NCBI GenBank assembly: GCA_002309855.1
Contig: DBYD01000015.1
Span: 16,141-29,485 of the forward strand
Reading direction: 5' to 3'
Origin: Bacteroidales bacterium UBA1195
GTDB taxonomy: Bacteria; Bacteroidota; Bacteroidia; Bacteroidales; WCHB1-69
Length of the DNA: 13,345 bases
Position numbers and translations under genes: made by a program. The first letter of the stretch is position 1, and every line of letters begins with the position of its first letter. Shown piece by piece: positions 1 to 5,197 of the stretch. The notes under the pieces are model-generated. The model was given only the letters and a program-made list of their open reading frames with translations. It was not told the DNA's origin and ran no database searches.

Positions 1-519
1 ATCGACTACATGCTTGACATGCGTGCCTCGAACCGCAACAAGGTTCAGGATATGGCCGACAAATTCCCGGGCAAAGCCAAATTCACTGCCGGCAAGAAGG
101 CTTGGAGCGTGAAGTGCGACATCGCATGCCCCTGCGCTTTCCAGAACGAGATGGCTGAAGAGGATGCCAAGGAATTGATCAAGAACGGTGTGAAATATGT
201 GGCCGAGGTTTCCAACATGGGTTGCCAGCCTGCCGCTATCGCCGCCATCCAGGGTGCCAAGATACCTTTCGGCCCCGGTAAGGCTGTCAACGCCGGTGGC
301 GTTGCCACTTCCGGTCTGGAAATCTGCCAGAACGCCGAACACCGCAACTGGACTGCCGAAGAGGTCGACAAGAACCTCCACACCATCATGAACAACATCT
401 ATGACATGTGTGTCCAGTATGGCAAACAGGCTGACGGCACCATCAACTACGTGAAGGGCGCCAACATCGCCGGTTTCATGCGTGTTGCCAAAGCCATGCT
501 CGCCCAGGGCATCATCTAA
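1..519 (+). CDS. gdhA: NADP-type glutamate dehydrogenase, C-terminal part (5' end outside window)
   Basis: This is the C-terminal 172 residues of a hexameric glutamate dehydrogenase, which interconverts glutamate and 2-oxoglutarate plus ammonia in the cytoplasm. The reading frame is open from base 1, so the ATG at 10 is internal. The family normally has about 445 residues, so roughly the first 60 percent is missing. Visible landmarks are the end of the nucleotide-binding domain (CDIACPCAFQNE, equivalent to the family's DIALPCATQNE), the VAEVSNMG segment, the conserved PGKAVNAGGVATSGLE stretch, and the closing helix NYVKGANIAGFMRVAKAM. The variant residues (PCAF for PCAT, NMGCQ for NMPT) look like a lineage variant and not damage. 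Codon use is GC-rich and regular, as expected for a highly expressed housekeeping gene. A strong hairpin terminator follows 26 bases after the stop codon. NADP preference is inferred from the family, because the deciding region lies outside the window. Confidence 0.95.
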   Translation: MDYMLDMRASNRNKVQDMADKFPGKAKFTAGKKAWSVKCDIACPCAFQNEMAEEDAKELIKNGVKYVAEVSNMGCQPAAIAAIQGAKIPFGPGKAVNAGGVATSGLEICQNAEHRNWTAEEVDKNLHTIMNNIYDMCVQYGKQADGTINYVKGANIAGFMRVAKAMLAQGII

Positions 520-541
520 TCCGTCCGACGGACGATACTGT

Positions 542-576
542 AAAAGGAGGGTGTCATGAGACGCCCTCCTTTTTTT
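542..576. terminator. Bidirectional intrinsic terminator between gdhA and the ATPase gene
   Basis: The arms GGAGGGTGTC (546-555) and GACGCCCTCC (560-569) pair over 10 bp with one G-T wobble around an ATGA loop. The arms are flanked by AAAA on the left and a seven-T run on the right, so the hairpin can end transcription from both sides. It lies between the ends of two convergent genes. Confidence 0.92.
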
Positions 577-601
577 GCTTTTTTCCAATATGTTTGTCGG
601 A

Positions 602-1897
602 TTATTCCACAAAATAGGTTCCTGCCGCGTACAGCGGCACATTGGTCAGCTGCTCCTGTTCGCGATAGCCGCTGGCGGAAAAGCGGATGGCCGTCATTTC
701 CTTATGGTTCTGCAAAACAGTCTTCAGCGATTTTGACTGCAGGTTTTCCTCCGCCTTCACCTCAATGGGGACGATCCGCGTCCCCTGCTGTATCACGAAA
801 TCAATCTCCAGACGGCTGTTGTCGCGGTTGTAGTAGAACGGGGTCTCTTCCGTACCGGCCACCAGCTGCGTGCAGACAAAGTTTTCCGTAAACATCCCCT
901 TGCTCTCCTCCATGTTGTTTGGCATCAGCAGCAGTTCCCCCGGTGTGTTGGACAATGCGCCAAGCAGTCCCACATCCAGCAGGTAGAGTTTGAATGCGGA
1001 AAAGTCCCCGTATGTCATCAGCGGCATGGAAAGGCTGCTGACACGGGGAACCTTGTGCACAAGCCCGGCATCCGCCAGCCATTGGATGGCAATCTCAAAA
1101 TCTTTTGCGCGTCCCCCTTCGCGCACCACGCCGTAAACAAATTTCTTGTTCTCCTTCGAGAGCTGTGATGGCATGGAGGACCAGACCTGTGCAATCCTCT
1201 TGGTTTCGGATGGGGATGTGTGCTTCGACATGTCCTGCTGGTATGCGAACAAAATGTTCTGCTGTGCCTTCCGGACAGACTTTGCATCGTTGGTGGCGAT
1301 ATAGGTGGAAACAACCCCCGGCATTCCGCCAACAAAATAGTATTCGCGCAGCATCTGGACCAGTGTGGAGTGCAGCCCTTGAAGCGTTTCCCATTCGTTT
1401 TTGCGGAGCAGATCCGCCAAAAGCGTCTTCCCTTTCGCCAGCAGGAACTCATCAAATGTCATGGGGTACATACGTATGGTATCCACCTTCCCCACTGGGA
1501 ACGACTCACCTTGGCGCATGGCAATGCCAAGCAGGGAGCCTGCCACACACACATGCTGCTCCGGCGCGTTTTCGCAAAAATACTTGAGGGAGGAAATTCC
1601 CCGATGAAGCTCCTGCACCTCGTCAAGAATGATCAGAGTCTCTCCCGGTATTATTTTTTTTCCAGTTATGGCACTGATTTGAAGCAGAATCCTCTCTATC
1701 TGATAGTCCTCTTCAAACAAATCCTTCACCTGCCTGTTGTTGTCACAATTGATGTATGCGACATGCTTGTAGTGTGTGTTGCCGAAATGCTGGAGAATGT
1801 ATGTTTTTCCGACCTGACGTGCACCCAGCAGGACAAGCGGCTTCCTATGAGGGGATTCTTTCCATCTAACTAATTCATTGATAATATTTCTGTACAT
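602..1897 (-). CDS. AAA_14/DUF4143 family ATPase
   Basis: This 431-residue protein has the AAA_14 plus DUF4143 architecture common in Bacteroidota and archaea, whose cellular role is not settled. Visible parts in order are the Walker A motif GARQVGKT (residues 25-32), Walker B LIILDEVQ (88-95), the family segment GGMPGVV (190-196), a winged-helix-like middle region (about 225-310), and a C-terminal PD-(D/E)XK nuclease-like domain with E337 (TENF), D366 (LEIDF) and E379/K381 (IEVK). Length and motifs are complete, so the gene looks intact. The ATG at 1897 is supported by the start of the family's N-terminal helix and by a TAnnTTTG box 24 bases upstream. The 3' end converges on gdhA and shares its terminator. 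The gene is monocistronic here, and two direct repeats overlap its promoter. Such genes are often present in many copies per genome and may be mobile or selfish; that is inference. Confidence 0.9.
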   Translation of the reverse strand: MYRNIINELVRWKESPHRKPLVLLGARQVGKTYILQHFGNTHYKHVAYINCDNNRQVKDLFEEDYQIERILLQISAITGKKIIPGETLIILDEVQELHRGISSLKYFCENAPEQHVCVAGSLLGIAMRQGESFPVGKVDTIRMYPMTFDEFLLAKGKTLLADLLRKNEWETLQGLHSTLVQMLREYYFVGGMPGVVSTYIATNDAKSVRKAQQNILFAYQQDMSKHTSPSETKRIAQVWSSMPSQLSKENKKFVYGVVREGGRAKDFEIAIQWLADAGLVHKVPRVSSLSMPLMTYGDFSAFKLYLLDVGLLGALSNTPGELLLMPNNMEESKGMFTENFVCTQLVAGTEETPFYYNRDNSRLEIDFVIQQGTRIVPIEVKAEENLQSKSLKTVLQNHKEMTAIRFSASGYREQEQLTNVPLYAAGTYFVE

Positions 1898-1921
1898 ATT
1901 GTCCCTTTTGTTTCACAAATG

Positions 1922-1955
1922 CAAAAGTACAAAAAAATGAGCCACTTTTTTCAAA
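1922..1955 (-). promoter_or_regulatory. Bacteroidota-type promoter of the AAA_14 ATPase gene
   Basis: Read on the minus strand, TACTTTTG at 1929-1922 matches the Bacteroidota -7 consensus TAnnTTTG. A TTTG at 1955-1952, 22 bases further upstream, is a candidate -33 box. The -7 box ends 24 bases before the ATG. The proximal direct repeat (1929-1950) fills the spacer between the two boxes. Confidence 0.65.
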
Positions 1956-1982
1956 AAACCACAAAAAAATGAGCCACTTTTT
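1929..1982 (-). repeat. Two identical 22-bp direct repeats in the ATPase promoter, likely operator
   Basis: Bases 1929-1950 and 1961-1982 are identical over 22 bp. Each consists of AC, a seven-A run, the core TGAGCCAC, and a five-T run. They are separated by 10 bp, so they repeat every 32 bp, about three helical turns, which would place both on the same face of the DNA. The first copy lies between the promoter's -33 and -7 boxes and the second just upstream. This arrangement suits cooperative binding by a repressor, possibly the encoded ATPase or a partner; the regulatory role is inferred. Confidence 0.7.
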
Positions 1983-2031
1983 AAGACAATGGCACACTTT
2001 TATGCAATGTATTGATTTATAATATGATTTA

Positions 2032-2112
2032 TCCGGCCTGCCCCGTGGCCTATACCTGCGGTGCGGGGAGACCGCCAATGGCAGTGCGGTAAGGAAGGTG
2101 GTGGTGGAATAA
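2032..2112 (+). pseudogene. Orphan 3' tail of a T9SS type A sorting domain
   Basis: These bases translate to 26 residues beginning SGLPRGLYL and ending NGSAVRKVVVE before a TAA stop. This is the final part of the T9SS type A C-terminal sorting domain seen in the intact genes at 4317-5054 and 8631-9395. No start codon, signal peptide or gene body precedes it; the upstream bases are AT-rich and non-coding. It is therefore the remnant of a lost cargo gene or a recombined fragment. Its NGSAVRK residues, AAGGAAG codons and TAA stop match the 8631-9395 gene more closely than the 4317-5054 gene. Residues LLRV of the intact domains are replaced by LRCG, so it has drifted. Confidence 0.8.
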
Positions 2113-2146
2113 ATCCAATCGCAGCGTATCAATGTAGTAAAAAGCA

Positions 2147-2171
2147 GGGGCGCAAATTTGCGCCCCTTTTT
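2147..2171. terminator. Palindromic bidirectional terminator
   Basis: A perfect 20-bp palindrome (GGGGCGCAAA at 2147-2156 pairing with TTTGCGCCCC at 2157-2166) is followed by five Ts. On the minus strand it is followed within a few bases by another T run. It lies between the end of the AraC gene and the orphan sorting-domain tail, so it serves the AraC gene and probably once served the lost plus-strand gene. Confidence 0.88.
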
Positions 2172-2196
2172 CGCAATCAGGATACTGCCGCACTTC

Positions 2197-3102
2197 TCAC
2201 TCCGCTTGCGGCTTCCCGCCCATGAACTTTTTCCGGTAGTCCAGCGGGTTCATGCCCTCCTCCTTTTTGAAGAATCGTGTGAATGATGCCTGCTCCGTGA
2301 AGCCCACCTTGCGTGCGATGTCGCTCATGCTTGCGCTGCCGTTGATAAGCATGGATCTGGCTGTGTCCATGGTCACGCGGTTTATCCAGTTCAGCGGGGA
2401 GAGGCCGCTTACCTTTTTTACAATAGTTCCGAACAGATTGGCGTTGAGGTTCAGCTTATCGGAGTAGTAGGTTATGGCCCGTGGCAGCATGTCGTAATCT
2501 TCCATAAGCAGTTTCATGAAATCGACGTAAACCTGCTCCTCCCGTTTGAGCGTCACTGTCTGGTTTCCGTCCTTTGCAAGTATTCTGTTGATGTCATGCA
2601 GCAGCGCAAGCACGATGTACACCACGCTTTCCCTCATCTCCATGTGGCTGGAATAGCACTCGTGTATCAGCTCATAGTAGTGGTTGACGCGGAAAAAGTC
2701 TGATTCCGTCAGATGGTGGCGTTTCAGCCAGAGCGCGTAGTAGTTCATTTTGTTGTCCTGGTTCAGATGATAGTCAATCACCTTCAGCTTGAAATCATCG
2801 CTTCTGAATCTGACCTGGAAGATGGTGCCGATGGGTACAATGAAAAGGTCGCCCTTCCCGAGCTTGTAAGGCAGGTTGTTGACGTTGTAGTCGGCGTTCC
2901 CCTGCATGACCAGGATTATTTCCGGATTGGCTGTCTGGTAGATCCGCTGTAGCGGCATGTTCTTTCTGTAGAGAGAGTTGTCGGTAATCAGGGAGACATC
3001 GTCCGTGATGAAGTTCTGGCGGTCGTTCGGCGCATCGCTGTTTACCATGCGGTCCAGTTCCATTTTGGAAAGCTCAATGTCAGGTTCGTTTTTACTTTTC
3101 AT
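2197..3102 (-). CDS. AraC family transcriptional regulator
   Basis: This 301-residue protein is a DNA-binding transcription factor of the AraC/XylS family. The N-terminal two thirds resembles a cupin-type sensor domain, with a beta-rich stretch at about residues 45-120 (EIILVMQGNADYNV, LGKGDLFIVPIG). The C-terminal 100 residues hold the paired helix-turn-helix. They include NLFGTIVKKVSGLSPLNWIN in the first unit, then SMSDIARKVGFTEQASFTRF and FKKEEGMNPLDYRKKF, the family signature. The effector is unknown. The protein has no signal peptide or membrane segment and should act in the cytoplasm. The gene is transcribed away from the exported-protein genes, and its upstream region carries a 50-bp element that recurs in front of the T9SS cargo gene at 8631. 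This makes it a candidate regulator of that island and of itself, which is inference. The start ATG is supported by a -7 box 20 bases upstream. Confidence 0.92.
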   Translation of the reverse strand: MKSKNEPDIELSKMELDRMVNSDAPNDRQNFITDDVSLITDNSLYRKNMPLQRIYQTANPEIILVMQGNADYNVNNLPYKLGKGDLFIVPIGTIFQVRFRSDDFKLKVIDYHLNQDNKMNYYALWLKRHHLTESDFFRVNHYYELIHECYSSHMEMRESVVYIVLALLHDINRILAKDGNQTVTLKREEQVYVDFMKLLMEDYDMLPRAITYYSDKLNLNANLFGTIVKKVSGLSPLNWINRVTMDTARSMLINGSASMSDIARKVGFTEQASFTRFFKKEEGMNPLDYRKKFMGGKPQAE

Positions 3103-3122
3103 ACAGCATGTCTTTTATTGTG

Positions 3123-3130
3123 CAAAGGTA
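3123..3130 (-). promoter_or_regulatory. -7 promoter box of the AraC-family gene
   Basis: On the minus strand this reads TACCTTTG, a match to the Bacteroidota TAnnTTTG box, 20 bases before the ATG. No convincing TTTG -33 box is present at the usual distance, which is compatible with an activator-dependent promoter. Confidence 0.55.
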
Positions 3131-3192
3131 GTCAAAATCCGGATATGTCCCCCTGTTCCGTGCGTTTTTTTCCGCACACCTTTCTTTTTCGT

Positions 3193-3242
3193 TTTTTCCG
3201 CCGGAACCGGATTTTCATGCCATCGGAAAATGGCGATTTTTT
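3193..3242. repeat. 50-bp dispersed repeat, copy 1 (upstream of the AraC gene)
   Basis: Bases 3193-3242 match bases 8474-8523 at 47 of 50 positions, without gaps. Each copy contains the inverted arms TTTTCCG and CGGAAAA, 23 bases apart, and ends in a T run after GGCGA. Copy 1 lies about 60 bp upstream of the AraC gene's -7 box. Conservation of both arms suggests a protein-binding site or a structured element; the function is not known. Confidence 0.8.
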
Positions 3243-3276
3243 GTCCAATTTACAAAAATGGCCGATTTTTTAGCAA
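3227..3276. repeat. Imperfect tandem motif next to the 50-bp repeat
   Basis: The motif AAAATGGCGATTTTTT (from 3227) recurs 28 bp downstream as AAAATGGCCGATTTTTT (from 3255). Each is followed by a short CAA-containing stretch. The first unit overlaps the right end of the 50-bp repeat. Together they look like two phased half-sites in the region between the AraC gene and the plus-strand leader. Confidence 0.5.
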
Positions 3277-3349
3277 TTTTAATGCAACTTTTTATTAAAA
3301 TGGTTAAAAAATAAGTGTAAATGGACAAATGACCTGATGTGGAAGGTTG

Positions 3350-3357
3350 TAATTTTG
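3350..3357 (+). promoter_or_regulatory. Candidate -7 promoter box
   Basis: TAATTTTG fits the Bacteroidota TAnnTTTG consensus and is followed by CA, as often seen. It lies 27 bases upstream of the small ORF starting at 3384. No TTTG is found at the usual -33 distance, so support is moderate. Confidence 0.45.
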
Positions 3358-3383
3358 CATCAACAAAAATACAAAAACACGAC

Positions 3384-3602
3384 ATGGGAAACGTAAGAGG
3401 AAAACACGGATGGTTCGGAAGGGTTCATGAGACCCTGCGCAGGCGGTTGAAACGTCTGCTCCCTTTTCTGTGCCCGCTTCTGTTCCCACACCCGGCCACG
3501 GAAAATCCATACCAATGTATTATATGTAATAGAATAGACATTGGCTATGGAAGTCTGTCGCTGTTCTATTGTGAGCGTAAAACTGACCCGCCTGTCGGGT
3601 AA
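3384..3602 (+). CDS. Possible small basic protein, 72 residues
   Basis: An ATG 27 bases after a -7 box opens a 72-residue frame. The N-terminal half is strongly basic and amphipathic (ETLRRRLKRLLPF), followed by a hydrophobic, proline-containing stretch. A CIIC motif sits in the second half. I do not recognise a family. A short membrane-associated peptide is possible, but so is a chance frame within a structured leader. The overlap with a second small frame in another phase means at most one of the two is likely to be real. Confidence 0.2.
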   Translation: MGNVRGKHGWFGRVHETLRRRLKRLLPFLCPLLFPHPATENPYQCIICNRIDIGYGSLSLFYCERKTDPPVG

Positions 3603-3714
3603 GGTTGCCCTCGCTTTAAATGGAACCGGACGGGCGGGGGCAACAAGCGGCGGACTTGTAAAAGCGCGAATGAGGTTCCTTGCCACCATTAATGGCAATC
3701 AGATAGTGGCGTAA
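3547..3714 (+). CDS. Possible small protein, 55 residues
   Basis: This frame encodes a glycine- and valine-rich peptide with an alternating, beta-like pattern (SIVSVKLTRLSGKVALALNG, then GGLVKARMRFLATINGN). The frame stays open for another 23 codons after the TAA at 3712-3714, which could mean either chance or an interrupted longer gene. There is no ribosome-binding site and no family that I can name with certainty. It overlaps the 3384-3602 frame by 56 bases in a different phase. Confidence 0.22.
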   Translation: MEVCRCSIVSVKLTRLSGKVALALNGTGRAGATSGGLVKARMRFLATINGNQIVA

Positions 3715-3811
3715 AACGGGGTGGTGAAAACAAACCTTCCAATGATTCCAACGAGTGGCAAACAGAAAAACCACTACATTTATTAATGTTTAACAATTAA
3801 AAAAAACACAC

Positions 3812-4246
3812 ATGAAAAATTTTTTTAAGGGCTTTTCAGCCATAATGATTGCGATGACGGTAATTTTAGTTTTTGCAAGTTGTGAAAAAGAATCCATTCC
3901 AACTCAAACCCAAGAACAGTCCATTGTAAAAGCGGGGATAATAAGAACTATTAATATCCCGGAAAACACCTATCTAACAGATAATAATGGTGTTACATGG
4001 AAGGTTAGCGGATGGGTTAGAGTGGAAATATCTTTTTCGTTTCCTTTTGTTAAACCTTTGGGTGGACATATTGTCCTTGAAAATCAAGTAACACATGAAA
4101 GATTAGAATTTGATTATTCTGTGTCTTATAATAATGATGGAGAAGAAGATGGTTTGAACATTGACGAAGGAGACAATATCAATATGGAATTTTTAACAAT
4201 AATCCATAACTATATCTGCTCAAACGTTGCAGATTGGATTGAATAA
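3812..4246 (+). CDS. Small lipoprotein of unknown function
   Basis: This 144-residue protein starts with a basic n-region and a hydrophobic core, ending at FASC with the lipidated cysteine probably at residue 24. The following EKE is acidic, as often seen in exported Bacteroidota lipoproteins. The mature part (about 120 residues) is rich in beta-prone segments such as TWKVSGWVRVEISFSF and ends with an acidic stretch (DGEEDGLNIDEGD). I do not recognise a family. The gene and its flanks are clearly more AT-rich than neighbours such as the S8 and M28 peptidase genes, suggesting a different history or transfer. It follows the long leader-like region and is closed by a terminator, so it is probably its own transcription unit. 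Confidence 0.8.
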   Translation: MKNFFKGFSAIMIAMTVILVFASCEKESIPTQTQEQSIVKAGIIRTINIPENTYLTDNNGVTWKVSGWVRVEISFSFPFVKPLGGHIVLENQVTHERLEFDYSVSYNNDGEEDGLNIDEGDNINMEFLTIIHNYICSNVADWIE

Positions 4247-4257
4247 TTAATAGTTTA

Positions 4258-4289
4258 GGGAAGGGTGGGTTTTCCTATCCTTCCCTTTT
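4258..4289 (+). terminator. Intrinsic terminator after the small lipoprotein gene
   Basis: GGGAAGG (4258-4264) pairs with CCTTCCC (4279-4285) and is followed by TTTTG. It starts 11 bases after the stop codon of the lipoprotein gene and separates it from the T9SS cargo gene at 4317. Confidence 0.75.
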
Positions 4290-4316
4290 GTATAACTTTA
4301 AAAACAAATTGTTAAG

Positions 4317-5054
4317 ATGAAAAACGCATTTTTATTTTTGTTAGGGTTTCTTTTCCTTATGCAATGCAGCATGGGACAGGAGTGCTGCAACACGCTTAAA
4401 GTCAAATGCCTGTGGTTGGAAGAGTGGAATCCGATTACTTATGAGTATCACGAATTGGAAAACCTCGTATTACATCCCGCAAAAAAAAGTCAGATTCTTC
4501 TTGGTTCACTGTTTGAAATTTCAGACCTTTATTTATTTGGTGACACCATTACAGCGAAATACATTGTCACTTCTGGCAGTGACACCATCCAATGTTTTAC
4601 TGTCGCACATGTATGTGACAGCGGATATTCCATCGGAGACTCCATTGGTCTGATTGATTATTTTTGGGATATAAAATCTTTTGCCAAAGGGGAATACCAT
4701 CTGAAATTTTGTGTCATCTACACCTCCAGGGACGGTTACTTCTGCGACTCCATCGTGGAACTCTCCTCAAAGACCGTCACCTTCTACGTGGACACCAAGG
4801 CACCCGTGCGGGAGACGCTGGCGGAAAGCACAATGAATGTCTTCCCCAATCCCGCCTCGGAGCAGCTTAACATTACCTGCGGTGAGGAGATGCGCAGCAT
4901 CGCCCTCTTCAACACCGCCGGGCAGCGTGTGCGGCAGATGGAACCCTGCGGCAGCGAGGTGCAGATTCCGCTCTCCGGCCTGCCCCGCGGCCTCTACCTG
5001 CTGCGGGTGGAAACCGTCGGCGGCACCGCGGTGCGGAAGGTGGTGGTGGAATGA
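4317..5054 (+). CDS. Secreted protein with T9SS type A sorting domain (cargo A)
   Basis: This 245-residue exported protein has a signal peptide (hydrophobic MKNAFLFLLGFLFLM, likely cut near SMGQ), a cysteine-containing body of unknown function (about residues 22-170), and a C-terminal type A sorting domain (173-245). The sorting domain starts MNVFPNPASEQLNI, continues LFNTAGQRV and LSGLPRGLYLLRV, and ends in RKVVVE. The domain directs passage through the outer membrane by the type IX system and is usually removed at the surface. The body shares a motif of the type DG.FCDSI.ELSS with the cargo gene at 8631-9395, so the two are paralogues. The first 400 bases are AT-rich, and composition changes to GC-rich near 4715, inside the gene. 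The sorting-domain DNA is nearly identical to that of the paralogue although the bodies are diverged, pointing to cassette exchange. Confidence 0.88.
   Translation: MKNAFLFLLGFLFLMQCSMGQECCNTLKVKCLWLEEWNPITYEYHELENLVLHPAKKSQILLGSLFEISDLYLFGDTITAKYIVTSGSDTIQCFTVAHVCDSGYSIGDSIGLIDYFWDIKSFAKGEYHLKFCVIYTSRDGYFCDSIVELSSKTVTFYVDTKAPVRETLAESTMNVFPNPASEQLNITCGEEMRSIALFNTAGQRVRQMEPCGSEVQIPLSGLPRGLYLLRVETVGGTAVRKVVVE
4836..5054 (+). repeat. T9SS sorting-domain cassette, copy A
   Basis: This 219-bp segment aligns without gaps to 9177-9395 with 14 differences by eye. Only 3 fall in the first 170 bases, and 11 fall in the last 49, including the stop codon (TGA here, TAA there). Upstream of 4836 the two genes lose alignment at once. 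The tail type (GGCGGCACCGC and TGA) matches the loose fragment at 7633-7668. Confidence 0.9.
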
Positions 5055-5197
5055 TTAATCGCAATTTCAATGGCACATGCATGATGCAGGAATGGATAAA
5101 AAATTGACACATATTTTTACACCTGATACAACATTCTCACCTCCATTGCGTTACTTCACAATTAAAACTGATTCAAATCCATAAAAAAACATTTATA

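Larger units (their letters stand above)
3303..3811 (+). other. Long leader-like region with hairpins and small ORFs upstream of the lipoprotein gene
   Basis: This stretch of about 510 bases has no long, clearly real gene. A -7 type box, TAATTTTG, lies at 3350-3357, without a clear -33 box. Several potential hairpins follow: ACCCG/CGGGT (3586-3590 with 3596-3600), GTTGCCC/GGGCAAC (3604-3610 with 3638-3644), TTGCCA/TGGCAA (3680-3685 with 3693-3698), and TAGTGG/CCACTA (3704-3709 with 3771-3776). Two small overlapping ORFs (3384-3602 and 3547-3714) are also present. A transcript starting near 3363 would have a leader of about 450 nt before the lipoprotein ATG, unusually long. It could be a structured leader, a small RNA, a small-protein gene, or a decayed gene. 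Confidence 0.45.

Noticed and set aside
1220..1873. A 217-codon plus-strand frame opposite the AAA_14 ATPase
   Set aside because: It is antisense to an intact ATPase with clear motifs, has no promoter or ribosome-binding signal, and resembles no family.
1984..2005. A possible third copy of the ATPase operator repeat (ATGGCACACTTTT)
   Set aside because: It resembles the repeat core only loosely and does not keep the 32-bp spacing, so it was not counted.
1875..2132. An 85-codon minus-strand frame covering the ATPase promoter
   Set aside because: It runs through the promoter repeats and the antisense of the sorting-domain remnant, so it is not a credible gene.
5104..5132. TTGACA followed after 17 bases by TACAAC, resembling a sigma-70 promoter
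   Set aside because: Bacteroidota housekeeping promoters use TTTG and TAnnTTTG boxes instead, and the -10 match is weak. It is most likely chance in AT-rich DNA.
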